From NCBI RefSeq assembly GCF_014201095.1, contig NZ_JACHDN010000001.1:1736001-1800000 (forward strand): a stretch of 64,000 bases of DNA, read 5' to 3'. This document shows positions 50,395 to 59,360 of this stretch, one piece after another (the first letter of the stretch is position 1; the number at the start of each line of letters is the position of its first letter). The stretch comes from Cellulomonas hominis (GTDB taxonomy: Bacteria; Actinomycetota; Actinomycetes; Actinomycetales; Cellulomonadaceae). The notes beneath the pieces are model-generated. The model searched no databases. It was not told the DNA's origin and was given only the letters and a program-made list of their open reading frames with translations. Made by a program: the position numbers and the translations under genes.

Positions 50395-52700
50395 GAGGGG
50401 TCCTGTCGTCCGGGACTGGGGCTGGTGGGGGTGGCGTCGGGCGCGGGGTCGTCGCGGGCGGGGTCGGGGACGACGCGCGCGCCGCGCCGGGCGGTCTGGC
50501 CGCGGCGGACGGTCCGCCAGATCCCGAACGCCAGCGCGAGGGCGAGCAGCACGCCGATGACGATCGTGCCGACGCTCTCGATGGTCGGGGCGACCCGGGC
50601 CGAGAAGGTCGCCGGGGTCGCCAGCTCGCGGCCGGTGGCCGACACCAGGCTGACGTCGACCTCGACGTCGCAGTTGGCCGTCGCGCGCAGCGTGAGCGTC
50701 ACGGAGGTCTCGGCGTTCGGGGCGACGGTCGTGAGGTCCGAGCGGGCGGTGTCCAGGCAGCCCTTGTGCGGCCGGAGCTCGACGCGGACCTCGGCGGCCT
50801 GGTCGAGGTCGTTGCGCACCGCGACGGTGATCGGTGCGGAGGACGAGATGACCGTGAACTGCTCGTTCAGCAGGACCGACAGCCCCTCCTGCCGCGCGGT
50901 CGCCCGCGCCCGGGCGTTCTCGACGGCCGCGGCCCGGCCCTCCGGGTCCTCGCGCCAGGCGACGGCGAGGGGCGCGACGAGGTCGGCGTCCAGCCCGTCG
51001 AGCAGCGCGTCGGGGTCCTCGACGACGCTCGCGAACTCCGTCGCCGCCCGCCAGTCCGCGGCCAGGGCGTTCACCCAGGCGGGGGTGAGCTCCGTCCCGT
51101 CGCGCTCGGCGGCGGGGAGCCCGGCCCGGTCGGCGCCGCTGCCGGACTCGCCCGCGGCGTGCGCGGCGAGCACGTCGGCGACGGTCTCGGTCTCGACCCA
51201 CGGCGCCGACTCGAGGGCCTGGAGCTGCGCGGTCGCCAGGGCGGTCGACGGCTCCCAGTCGCGCGGGGTGGTCGCCAGGACGAAGGAGTCGGCGTCGTCC
51301 GACCGGGCGAGCACGGCGGTCTCCGCGAGGATCCGCTGCGCCGCGGTCGCGGGCGTCACGCCGGGCTCGTCCGAGGCGGGCGTCGACAGCAGCGCGGTGA
51401 GGGTCCCGTCGGGCACGAGCGCGGTCACCGGGCCCGAGTCCGTGGGGACCGTCACGGGGGCGCCCGGGGTGCCGGAACCGTCGGCGGGCAGCGCGCCCGG
51501 CCCGACCACGAGCGGCACGCCCGGGGCCGAGGCGGCGGCGCGGGCCGCCGTCAGGTCGTCCGGGACGTCGTCCGCGGCCCACAGCAGCGGCTCCGCGTCG
51601 TCCCCGAGCAGCTCGGACCCGGACCCGGTGACGTCCAGCGCCATCCGCAGCAGGTCGGACCCGGGGTGCACCGCCCCGGCGTGCGCGACGGCCGCCACGT
51701 CCGGGTCGGCCCAGGGCAGGCGGAGCACCTCGCGCCCGTCGGCCGCCGCCTCCATCGCGGACAGCCACGCCTGCGCGGCGCGGGACCCGCCGGCTGCGGA
51801 CTCCACGAGCGCGGGGTCCACCGCCCAGGAGACCGCCGGGTGGCTCCCGGTGGCCTGCAGCAGGCGGGACAGCCGGCCGCCGGACGCGGTGAGCGCGGTG
51901 AGCGCGTCGTCGGCGGCCTGCTCCTCGGCGCTGGCGGGGTCCTCGGCACCGGCCTCGTCCTCCGCGCCGGCCTCGCCCTCCGCTCCCTCCGCGTCCTCGC
52001 CGCCGGTCGGGGTGGGCGTCGGCGTCGGTGAGGCCGACGGCTGCGGCGCGGCGTCCTCGTCCTGCTCCTCGTCCGGCGGCCCGGGGTCGGTGGCCGGCCC
52101 GACGACGGGCGCCAGGACGCCGACGTGCGCGGTCGGCACCTCGTCCGCCGACCCCCAGAGCAGGAAGGTGCGGTCCACACCGACCCGCCGGGAACCGTCG
52201 CCCACGTCGAGGGTGATGCCGCGGGGGCCCCAGGCGTTGTCGGTGCGCAGCAGCCGGATGTCGTCGGCCGGCACCACGACCTGGACGGTCTGCGACTGCC
52301 CGGGCTCCAGCGGGGCGTCGAGGACCGTCGTGGCCGCGACGTCGCCGATCGGGCTGGACGTGCCGCTGGCCGCCCAGCGCGCGAGCTCGTCGCGCGACGT
52401 CATGCGGTACCGGTAGATCCGCACCGACGCGCGCGGGGAGTCGAGGACCTCGTCCCCGTCGTTGCGCAGCGCGGCCGTGACGGTCAGGTCGTCCCCGGGC
52501 TCGAGCACCTGCGGGGACACGCCCGTCACGGAGACGCTGACGGGCAGGTCGTCGGTGGCCGGCGCCGCGGGGACCGTCGCTGCTGCGTCCGCCGGGGCCG
52601 CCGTGGCCGGCGCCGCGGGCACACCGGCGAGCGCGAGGACGCCCGCCAGCACCGCCGTCGCCAGCGCCGCCCCGCGCGCCGCCGTGCCGCGCAGCCTCAT
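50391..52700 (-). CDS. DUF6049 family exported membrane protein
   Basis: A 769-residue protein with an N-terminal signal peptide (about 1-35, ending ATAA), a large extracellular region with repeats of Ala/Asp/Thr/Val-rich sequence, an acidic/Pro linker (about 215-265), and a C-terminal membrane span (about 715-740, VGTIVIGVLLALALAFGIW) with a short basic tail. It corresponds in position to Rv3909, upstream of mviN in M. tuberculosis. ATG overlaps the NUDIX stop. No catalytic site is visible. An envelope role coupled to murJ is likely. Confidence 0.88.
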   Translation of the reverse strand: MRLRGTAARGAALATAVLAGVLALAGVPAAPATAAPADAAATVPAAPATDDLPVSVSVTGVSPQVLEPGDDLTVTAALRNDGDEVLDSPRASVRIYRYRMTSRDELARWAASGTSSPIGDVAATTVLDAPLEPGQSQTVQVVVPADDIRLLRTDNAWGPRGITLDVGDGSRRVGVDRTFLLWGSADEVPTAHVGVLAPVVGPATDPGPPDEEQDEDAAPQPSASPTPTPTPTGGEDAEGAEGEAGAEDEAGAEDPASAEEQAADDALTALTASGGRLSRLLQATGSHPAVSWAVDPALVESAAGGSRAAQAWLSAMEAAADGREVLRLPWADPDVAAVAHAGAVHPGSDLLRMALDVTGSGSELLGDDAEPLLWAADDVPDDLTAARAAASAPGVPLVVGPGALPADGSGTPGAPVTVPTDSGPVTALVPDGTLTALLSTPASDEPGVTPATAAQRILAETAVLARSDDADSFVLATTPRDWEPSTALATAQLQALESAPWVETETVADVLAAHAAGESGSGADRAGLPAAERDGTELTPAWVNALAADWRAATEFASVVEDPDALLDGLDADLVAPLAVAWREDPEGRAAAVENARARATARQEGLSVLLNEQFTVISSSAPITVAVRNDLDQAAEVRVELRPHKGCLDTARSDLTTVAPNAETSVTLTLRATANCDVEVDVSLVSATGRELATPATFSARVAPTIESVGTIVIGVLLALALAFGIWRTVRRGQTARRGARVVPDPARDDPAPDATPTSPSPGRQDPS

Positions 52701-53245
52701 GCCCCGCCGACCAGGACCACGTGCGCGGTCTCGGCCAGTCGTCGCTCGTTCGGGTAGGCCAGCCGCGCCGGCAGGTCCAGGACGGGGACCCAGGCCACGT
52801 CCTCCGCCTCGCCGTCCGGGTCGCCCTCGACGGTCAGCTCGCCGCCCACGGCACCCAGGAGGTAGTGGTGCACCATCTTGTGCACCCGCCGGTCGTCGCC
52901 GGTGAACCAGTAGTCGATGGTGCCGAGGCGCCGCACGATCCGCCCGGTGATGCCGGTCTCCTCGGCGATCTCCCGGACCGCCGCCTGCTCGGGGGTCTCG
53001 TCCCCCTCGAGGTGGCCCTTCGGCAGGCACCACTCGAGGCGACCCGCGCGGTTGCGCCGGGCGATGACGGCCGCGACGTGCACGCCGGCCTCGACGCGCA
53101 CCACCAGCCCGCCCGCGGACGTCTCCTCGACGACGGGCAGGTGGGGGTGCCGGGTCCGGGGTGAGCGCGGGTCGATCCGCAGCGCGTGCCCCCCGGGCGG
53201 CGCGGGCACGCCCTCCGGTGGCAGGGCGCTCGCGGGCTCGGGCAT
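52697..53245 (-). CDS. NUDIX hydrolase (MutT-like)
   Basis: A 182-residue hydrolase of nucleoside diphosphates linked to X. The NUDIX box is complete (GHLEGDETPEQAAVREIAEETG, read as two parts GHLEGDETPEQAAV and REIAEETG, about 93-115). The N-terminal 50 residues are Pro-rich. The start ATG is at 53245, where the frame gains a plausible N-terminus. It matches MutT4/Rv3908 beside mviN and pcnA in M. tuberculosis. It diverges from cca over 103 bp that hold both promoters. Exact substrate unknown. Confidence 0.9.
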   Translation of the reverse strand: MPEPASALPPEGVPAPPGGHALRIDPRSPRTRHPHLPVVEETSAGGLVVRVEAGVHVAAVIARRNRAGRLEWCLPKGHLEGDETPEQAAVREIAEETGITGRIVRRLGTIDYWFTGDDRRVHKMVHHYLLGAVGGELTVEGDPDGEAEDVAWVPVLDLPARLAYPNERRLAETAHVVLVGGA

Positions 53246-53348
53246 GCAGGCCACTGTAACGACTCCGCCCGTCAGCCCGGCCGGAACGCCGTGGAGGACC
53301 TGTGGACGAACGGCCCCGTGCGGCGGCGATCTGGCAGGCTTGGTCGTC

Positions 53349-54869
53349 GTGCCGTCCGACGACCTGACCCCGAGCCCCGCCGCCGTCGACCCGACCGCCG
53401 GCGTGGTCGACGCCGAGGCGCTGGTCGCGCTGCAGAAGCGCGCCCTCGGCGTGATCGCGGGCCTCGCGCCCGCCGCCCTCGAGCTCGGGGAGCTGTTCCG
53501 CGCCGCCGGGCACGAGCTCGCCCTCGTGGGCGGTCCGGTCCGCGACGCGTTCCTCGGCCGGCCGAGCGCCGACCTCGACTTCACGACCTCGGCGTCGCCC
53601 GACGAGACCGAGCGGATCCTCGCGGCCTGGGGCGACGCGCACTGGGACATCGGCCGGGCGTTCGGCACGATCGGTGCGCAGCGGCACGGCCGGCGCGGGG
53701 CGCAGGACGTCGTCGTGGAGGTCACCACCTACCGGACCGACGCGTACGACCCGACGTCCCGCAAGCCGGAGGTCGCGTTCGGCGACTCGCTCGAGGGTGA
53801 CCTGTCGAGGCGCGACTTCACCGTGAACTCCATGGCCATCCGGCTGCCCGAGCTGACGTTCGTCGACCCGTTCGACGGCCTGCACGACCTCGCGCGCGGC
53901 GTGCTGCGGACGCCCGTCGACCCCCGGCAGTCGTTCGACGACGACCCGCTGCGGATGCTGCGGGCCGCGCGGTTCGCCGCCCAGCTCGGGTTCGCCGTGG
54001 ACGACGCGGCGCTCGCGGCCGCCTCCGACATGGCGGACCGGCTCGCCATCGTGTCGGCCGAGCGCGTGCGCGACGAGCTCGTGAAGCTGCTCATGTCCCG
54101 GCAGCCGCGGCCCGGCCTGCGGGTGCTCGTCGACACCGGCCTCGCCCAGCACGTCCTGCCCGAGCTGCCCGCCCTGCGCCTGGAGATCGACGAGCACCAC
54201 CGGCACAAGGACGTCTACGAGCACTCGCTCACCGTGCTCGACAAGGCCATCGCGCTGGAGACCGGCCCCGACGGCCCCGTGCCCGGCCCGGACCTGGTGC
54301 TGCGCCTGGCCGCGCTGCTGCACGACATCGGCAAGCCGGCGACCCGGCGGTTCGAGTCCGGCGGCGGCGTCTCGTTCCACCACCACGAGGTGGTGGGCGC
54401 GAAGCTCGTCGCGAAGCGGCTCAAGGCGCTGCACTTCGACAAGGCCACCGTGCAGGCCGTCGCCCGGCTGACCGAGCTGCACCTGCGGTTCCACGGCTAC
54501 GGCGAGGGCGCGTGGACCGACTCCGCCGTCCGGCGGTACGTCACCGACGCCGGCCCCCTGCTCGAGCGGCTGCACCGGCTGACCCGGTCCGACTGCACCA
54601 CCCGGAACGTCCGCAAGGCGCGCCGGCTGTCCGAGGCGTACGACGACCTCGAGGAGCGGATCGCCCGGCTCCAGGAGCAGGAGGAGCTCGACGCGATCCG
54701 GCCCGACCTGGACGGGACGCAGATCATGGCGATCCTGGGCATCGGCCCGGGCCGCGAGGTCGGCGCGGCGTACAAGCACCTGCTGGAGCTCCGCATGGAG
54801 CACGGCCCGGTCGGTGAGGACGCGGCGCGCGAGGCCCTGCTGGCCTGGTGGGAGACCCACCGCGCCTGA
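53349..54869 (+). CDS. cca: CCA tRNA nucleotidyltransferase (PcnA-type)
   Basis: A 506-residue enzyme that adds or repairs the 3' CCA of tRNAs. This is essential here because the visible tRNA genes lack encoded CCA. It has the class II polymerase motif LVGGPVRDAFLG with the metal-binding ADLDF, the SRRDFTVNSMAI block, and an HD domain (LAALLHDIGKPATR) near 325 that suggests extra phosphohydrolase activity. GTG at 53349 is taken as start, with weak upstream GGCAGG. The family in actinobacteria is annotated as pcnA or cca. Confidence 0.92.
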   Translation: MPSDDLTPSPAAVDPTAGVVDAEALVALQKRALGVIAGLAPAALELGELFRAAGHELALVGGPVRDAFLGRPSADLDFTTSASPDETERILAAWGDAHWDIGRAFGTIGAQRHGRRGAQDVVVEVTTYRTDAYDPTSRKPEVAFGDSLEGDLSRRDFTVNSMAIRLPELTFVDPFDGLHDLARGVLRTPVDPRQSFDDDPLRMLRAARFAAQLGFAVDDAALAAASDMADRLAIVSAERVRDELVKLLMSRQPRPGLRVLVDTGLAQHVLPELPALRLEIDEHHRHKDVYEHSLTVLDKAIALETGPDGPVPGPDLVLRLAALLHDIGKPATRRFESGGGVSFHHHEVVGAKLVAKRLKALHFDKATVQAVARLTELHLRFHGYGEGAWTDSAVRRYVTDAGPLLERLHRLTRSDCTTRNVRKARRLSEAYDDLEERIARLQEQEELDAIRPDLDGTQIMAILGIGPGREVGAAYKHLLELRMEHGPVGEDAAREALLAWWETHRA

Positions 54870-54888
54870 CCCGTGGCGCCGAGGGCGT

Positions 54889-54956
54889 CGAGATCGGTCC
54901 TCCCGACCGAGATCGGTCGCACGACCGACCGATCTCGGCGCGAAGCACCGATCTCG
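54889..54956. repeat. Four-armed palindromic element, copy C
   Basis: The inner arms CCGAGATCGGTCG (54907-54919) and CGACCGATCTCGG (54926-54938) form a perfect 13-bp stem with a 6-nt loop. The outer arms CGAGATCGGT (54889-54898) and ACCGATCTCG (54947-54956) form a second 10-bp stem. The arm order (forward, forward, reverse, reverse) is that of copies A and B. It lies between the convergent ends of cca and the MFS gene, and may also act as a terminator for both. Confidence 0.85.
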
Positions 54957-55004
54957 GCGGATCCCGCCGCACGCGGTGGCGGGCGGACGGGGGCGCGCGA
55001 CCGG

Positions 55005-56300
55005 TCAGGCGCGGGCCGGGACCTCGGTCGGCTCCGTGGCGCGGGTGCGGTAGACCAGGGCCGTCGCGAGGTACGCCGCCGCGAGCAGCGCGAACACCGC
55101 GGGCGACCAGCCCGTGTCCGGCAGCGCGACCGCGGCCAGCGCCGCCGCCCCGACGAACGCGGCGTTGTACAGCACGTCGTACAGCGCGAAGGCGCGGCCC
55201 CGGAACTCGTCGGCCGTGTCCCGCTGCACGATCGTGTCGACGGCGATCTTCGCCCCCTGCGCCGCCAGGCCCAGCACGAGCGACCCGGCGAGCACGGCCG
55301 GCCGCGCGACGGTGACCGCCAGCAGCGCCTGCGTGGCCGAGGCCATCAGCAGGCAGACGGTGATCCAGCCGTGCGGGCCGATCAGCGGGGACACCACGGG
55401 GGTCACGACGATGGCCAGGGCGAACCCGGCGCCGGTCACTCCGGCGACGACGCCGAACGTCAGCAGGCCGGCGCGGGCGTCGGCGGGGTCGGACAGCAGG
55501 TTCCGCGAGATGAGGATGCTCGAGATGAACACGACCCCGTACAGGAACCGGTGCACCGCCATGACGCCCAGCGCCCGGCCGGGGGTGCCGCGGCGCACGA
55601 GGTAGCGGGCGCCGTCGACGAGCCCGCGCGCGAGGACGGACAGCGCCCGGCGCATCTCGCCGGCGTCGGCGCGGGTGTCCGGCCCGAGACGGTCCCGGTC
55701 GATGCGGGTGGCGGCGAGCGACGCGACGGACATCAGCGCGGCGGCGGAGAGCAGCGCGGCGACGTCCTTCGGCCCGCCGTCGGGGAGCACCAGCCCGAGC
55801 AGCAGGCCGATGCCGGCGCCGATGCCCGCGGAGACCGTCCCGAGCGTGGGGGTGATCGAGTTCGCGGTGAGCAGCAGCGGCCCGGCGACCACCCGCGGCA
55901 GCGACGCGGACAGCGCGGACAGCAGGAAGCGGTTGACGGACAGCGTGACCAGCGCCAGCACGTAGACGACGGGCCCGACGCCGGCGGTCGCCATGATGAC
56001 GGCGATGAGCACGGTGAGCGCGGTCCGGACGAGGTTCCCGACGAGCAGCACCTGCCGGCGGCGCCAGCGGTCGAGCAGCACGCCGGCCCACGGGCCGACG
56101 ACGGTGAACGGCAGCAGCAGCACCGCGAACGCGGCGGCGACGCCGGTGGCGGTCGTGGCGTTCTCCGGGGAGAAGAAGAACAGGGTGGCGAGCCCCGCCT
56201 GGAACAGGCCGTCCGAGCACTGGCTGACCAGGCGGACCGTGAGCAGCCGCCGGAAGTCGACGAGGGGCCACAGCTGCTTCAGATCCGAGACCACCTGCAC
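55005..56300 (-). CDS. MFS transporter
   Basis: A 431-residue protein with about 12 membrane segments. The loop between segments 2 and 3 reads GVLLDRWRRRQVLLVGN, the major-facilitator motif A variant. The central cytoplasmic loop (about 205-240) is polar. The substrate cannot be told. It resembles the group of drug- or metabolite-efflux permeases. GTG start. It faces cca and lies 9 bp from the ferredoxin gene, so it may be part of the molybdoenzyme transcript. Confidence 0.85.
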   Translation of the reverse strand: MQVVSDLKQLWPLVDFRRLLTVRLVSQCSDGLFQAGLATLFFFSPENATTATGVAAAFAVLLLPFTVVGPWAGVLLDRWRRRQVLLVGNLVRTALTVLIAVIMATAGVGPVVYVLALVTLSVNRFLLSALSASLPRVVAGPLLLTANSITPTLGTVSAGIGAGIGLLLGLVLPDGGPKDVAALLSAAALMSVASLAATRIDRDRLGPDTRADAGEMRRALSVLARGLVDGARYLVRRGTPGRALGVMAVHRFLYGVVFISSILISRNLLSDPADARAGLLTFGVVAGVTGAGFALAIVVTPVVSPLIGPHGWITVCLLMASATQALLAVTVARPAVLAGSLVLGLAAQGAKIAVDTIVQRDTADEFRGRAFALYDVLYNAAFVGAAALAAVALPDTGWSPAVFALLAAAYLATALVYRTRATEPTEVPARA

Positions 56301-56309
56301 CGGAACAGG

Positions 56310-57326
56310 CTAGCCGGGCGGCGCCGGTGCCCCGGCCGGGGCCGCCGAGCCGAACGGGTGCGCGCGGCGGAAGGCGCAGACCGGGCACAGGGCGGGTCCG
56401 TGGGCCTCGGACGCCGCGCCGCCGAACGCCGCGCCGCACCGGGCGCACGCGCGTGTCGCCACCCGGGCGACGTCCCGCAGGCCGCCGTCGAGCACGCCGC
56501 CCCAGCCGTCCGCCGGGGCGGCGACGAGCGCGTCCGCCGGGCAGAGGTCGACGCAGCGCGCGCAGCCCGTGCACGCGGCGACCTCCTGCCGCAGGAGCAG
56601 GTCCGCGGTGCCGGGGACGTCCACGAGCGCCAGCGCGCCCTCCGGGCAGGCCCGGACGCAGGTCCCGCACGCGGTGCAGCCCGGGGCGTCGAGCAGCGCG
56701 CCCGAGGGGGTCGCCGCCCCGGGTCCTCCGGCCGTCCGGCTCCCGGCCGCCGGGTCCCCGGGCGGCACGGCGGCGTCCGCCGCGACCGCGGCGTCGGCCG
56801 GCACCCCCAGCACCTCGAGCACCGCCAGCAGCCGCCCCCGCTCGGTCCCCGCGCGCCCGCGCGCGCCGTACCGCGCGCGGGACGCCGGCGCGAGCAGCGC
56901 CCGGCGGGGCAGCTCGAGCGCGGCGGCCTCCACCGGGGTCCGGCGGCGCGCGCGAGCGCCCAACCGCGGACGACGCGGCGCCCGCGCGGGTGCGTCCTCG
57001 TCCGCGGAGCACCACCCTCGGCGGTCGGGGGCCGCGGAGCGGAGGAGGGTGCGGGCGGCCGCCAGGGACGCCGGGTCCAGGGGCGCGTGGGGGTCGTGGA
57101 GCGTCACGCTCGCGGCGCCGGCGGCGGCGAGCTCCAGCCACGCCGAGACCGGGAGCTCGCCGGGGCAGCACGGCAGGCGCACGACCGCCGCGCGGCGGGG
57201 CGGGGGCGCGGGGACCCGGTCGGGGGCGTCCGGGCAGACGGCGTGCAGCGGCAGCGGGTCCGGCTGCCACGCCAGCCACCGGACGAGCACGCCGAGGCCG
57301 TCGGGGTCCGCGGCCGGCCCGGGCAC
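56310..57326 (-). CDS. Dicluster 4Fe-4S protein with N-terminal PCC region and zinc ribbon
   Basis: A 338-residue protein. The central region has two ferredoxin motifs, CTACGTCVRACPEG (near 222-232) and CTGCARCVDLCPAD (about 252-262), each binding one 4Fe-4S cluster. The N-terminal part has a Cys pair in VVRLPCCPGELP followed by an alternating hydrophobic stretch that recalls the MvhD-like subunits of heterodisulfide reductase. The C-terminal CARCGAAF...LCPVCAF is a zinc-ribbon-like knuckle. It sits between the transporter and the TorD chaperone of the dms locus, and is likely an electron-transfer or maturation partner. GTG start preceded by GGGGA. Confidence 0.78.
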   Translation of the reverse strand: MPGPAADPDGLGVLVRWLAWQPDPLPLHAVCPDAPDRVPAPPPRRAAVVRLPCCPGELPVSAWLELAAAGAASVTLHDPHAPLDPASLAAARTLLRSAAPDRRGWCSADEDAPARAPRRPRLGARARRRTPVEAAALELPRRALLAPASRARYGARGRAGTERGRLLAVLEVLGVPADAAVAADAAVPPGDPAAGSRTAGGPGAATPSGALLDAPGCTACGTCVRACPEGALALVDVPGTADLLLRQEVAACTGCARCVDLCPADALVAAPADGWGGVLDGGLRDVARVATRACARCGAAFGGAASEAHGPALCPVCAFRRAHPFGSAAPAGAPAPPG

Positions 57327-57330
57327 GACG

Positions 57331-57987
57331 TCAGTCCCCGACGAGGACGTCCCGGGCGTGCGCGAGCAGCCCGGTCCCGAGCAGCCCGACCCCCTGGTAG
57401 AAGTCGGTCGTCGCGTGGTCCCGCACCAGCCGCAGGCACTCCGGCCCCCAGAGCAGGGTGTGCTCCGTCAGGAACGACTGCTGCGCGGCCAGGGCGGCGT
57501 CGGTGGCGTCCTCGTCGCCGGCGTCCAGGCCGTCCAGGGCCCGCACGCAGAGGTGCGCGAGGAAGTCGAGCTCGAGGCCCAGGTGGTCGTCCGGCTCCTT
57601 GTTCAGCGCCGGGGCCACCCGGCCGTACGCGCGGTACGCCGCGCGGACCTCGAACGTCGCCTCCTCGAACAGCAGGCGGTCGCGGCTGCGGTGCACGGAC
57701 TCGTACGGTGGGGCGAGCAGCGGCCCGGGCCCGATGAACAGCGCCTGGTGGTCCCGGGCGAGCACGAGCACCTCGGCATCGGCGCCGCGGACGAGCAGCG
57801 CGGCGCCCTCGCGGGAGGCGGCGTCGGCCAGCGGCCACCCCGCCATCAGGCCGGGCTGCCGGATGCGGGCGAGCAGGTCCGGGTCGGGGGAGGCGAGCAG
57901 CAGACGGGACACGAACGTGTAGCAGCCGGCGAGCTCGTCGAGTCGCTGGGCCAGCTCGGTGCGCTGGGCGGCCGTTCCGGTGGACAT
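57331..57987 (-). CDS. TorD/DmsD-family molybdoenzyme chaperone
   Basis: A 218-residue all-helical protein of the TorD/DmsD/NarJ type. Key blocks: CYTFVSRLLLASPDPDLL, the substrate-facing YESVHRSRDRLLFEE, and the hinge NKEPDDHLGLELDFLAHL (the conserved ExPDH-like motif). It binds the twin-arginine leader of DmsA until the molybdenum cofactor is inserted. ATG at 57987 is chosen with AGGGA 6 bp upstream. Next to the ferredoxin (4 bp gap) and divergent from DUF6457. Confidence 0.9.
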   Translation of the reverse strand: MSTGTAAQRTELAQRLDELAGCYTFVSRLLLASPDPDLLARIRQPGLMAGWPLADAASREGAALLVRGADAEVLVLARDHQALFIGPGPLLAPPYESVHRSRDRLLFEEATFEVRAAYRAYGRVAPALNKEPDDHLGLELDFLAHLCVRALDGLDAGDEDATDAALAAQQSFLTEHTLLWGPECLRLVRDHATTDFYQGVGLLGTGLLAHARDVLVGD

Positions 57988-58129
57988 GACGTTCCCTGGG
58001 GTCGGAGGTGCCCCACCAGCGTGGGCGCGGGCGGCGCGGGGTCCGGGGGCCGAAGGTCCCGGCGTCGGCGGGTGCGGGCCGGGGGACCCTGACCCGGGCG
58101 TCCCGGGCGACGGACTGGAGGAGCGGGCG

Positions 58130-58414
58130 ATGGGCGAGATGGAGCGGTGGCTGACGGCGGCGTCCGCAGAGCTCGGGGTGCCGGCGGCGGTGCTGACCGC
58201 GTCGTCGCACCCGGTGCTGGACCTGGTGCGGGACGTCGCGCACGGCGTCAACCGCCCGGCCGCCCCGCTGAGCGCGTTCCTGGTCGGCCTCGCCGCCGGC
58301 GCGGCAGGAGCCGCCGGGGACTCCGGGACCGCCGTCGACGCCGACCAGGTGCTCGCCCGCGTGGCCCGCCTGCAGGCGCTGGCCGCGGACTGGGAGCGCG
58401 CCGAGGACGTCTAG
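58130..58414 (+). CDS. DUF6457 domain-containing protein
   Basis: A 94-residue soluble protein with the start ATG preceded by GGAGGAG. It opens GEMERWLTAASAELGVPAAVL and carries the DVAHGVNRPAAPLSAFLVGLAAG block typical of DUF6457, a small helical family that is often beside mobA or moa genes. It is the only gene of this locus on the plus strand, sandwiched between the TorD and dmsC genes. Function unknown. A molybdenum-cofactor link is inferred from context. Confidence 0.8.
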   Translation: MGEMERWLTAASAELGVPAAVLTASSHPVLDLVRDVAHGVNRPAAPLSAFLVGLAAGAAGAAGDSGTAVDADQVLARVARLQALAADWERAEDV

Positions 58415-58437
58415 GCCCTCGGCGCGCGGGGACGGGG

Positions 58438-59358
58438 CTACATCCCGATGCGCGTCATGCTCTCGTAGAACAGCACCCGGCCCAGCCCCTCCGAGGCCAG
58501 CACGAGCACGAACGCGCCGGTCGCGACCGCGAACATCATCCGCTGCCGTCCCGACGACGCGGCCTTGTACAGCAGCACCCCCAGCAGCGCGGCCCCGAGG
58601 AACACCAGCACCAGCCGCACGACGAGCGCCGCGCCGCTGCCGATCATCAGCGCGTCCGCCGAGACCGCCGAGGCGCCGTCGCCGGCGGTGGCCAGCGTGA
58701 GCGCGTAGGTCGGGGCGACGACGAACTCGACGCCCACGAGGACGATCGCGGCGACGGCCACCCCGCGCAGCGTGCGCTGCAGGAGGGCGTCCACCTCCGG
58801 GTCGGTCGCGAGCCCCCGGCGCCGCCGGTACGCGGTGACCCCCACGAACGCCGCCCCGATGTTCAGCGTCCCGAGCAGCAGCGTCGTGGTGAAGAACGAC
58901 ACCGGGGTGGCCCAGGTGTTCCAGGCGGGGACCGTCGGCAGCATGTAGACCATCGACATGACGTAGACGAGCCCGAGGCCCACGACGGCCGTCACGCCGG
59001 CGAGCACCTGCCGGAGCACGGGCGTGAACCAGTGCCGCCACTGGCACACCGCGAACGCGGCCCCGAGCGCGGCGAACGTGCAGCCGAACAGGATCTCCCG
59101 GGAGAGCCACGAGCTGTCCCAGTGCCGGATCGTGTGGAGCATGTTGATCGGGTTGCCGAGGTGCAGGATGCTCGCGAGCAGCCCGAGCACCATCACGGGG
59201 CCGATCGCGTAGAGCGCCGGGTCCGACAGCCGGTCGACCACCGCGGCCCCGCCCCGGCGCCGCGCGACGAGCTGGACCACGCCCAGCACGACGAACGACC
59301 CGACGGCGAGCTGGGCGAGGATCGTGAACGTGACCAGCGGGAGCTCGCTGACGTGCAT
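58438..59358 (-). CDS. dmsC: DmsC-like membrane anchor subunit
   Basis: A 306-residue protein with eight membrane segments of the DmsC/NrfD type (GSFVVLGVVQLV, SREILFGCTFAALG, LGTLNIGAAFVG). It takes electrons from menaquinol to the Fe-S subunit. ATG start 2 bp after the dmsB stop. It ends 23 bp from the convergent DUF6457 gene. Confidence 0.9.
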   Translation of the reverse strand: MHVSELPLVTFTILAQLAVGSFVVLGVVQLVARRRGGAAVVDRLSDPALYAIGPVMVLGLLASILHLGNPINMLHTIRHWDSSWLSREILFGCTFAALGAAFAVCQWRHWFTPVLRQVLAGVTAVVGLGLVYVMSMVYMLPTVPAWNTWATPVSFFTTTLLLGTLNIGAAFVGVTAYRRRRGLATDPEVDALLQRTLRGVAVAAIVLVGVEFVVAPTYALTLATAGDGASAVSADALMIGSGAALVVRLVLVFLGAALLGVLLYKAASSGRQRMMFAVATGAFVLVLASEGLGRVLFYESMTRIGM

Positions 59359-59360
59359 GG

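Noticed and set aside
47473..52416. A 1647-codon frame antisense to the pseudokinase, murJ and DUF6049
   Set aside because: Same reason: shadow of high-GC third codon positions on the other strand, with no recognisable domain.
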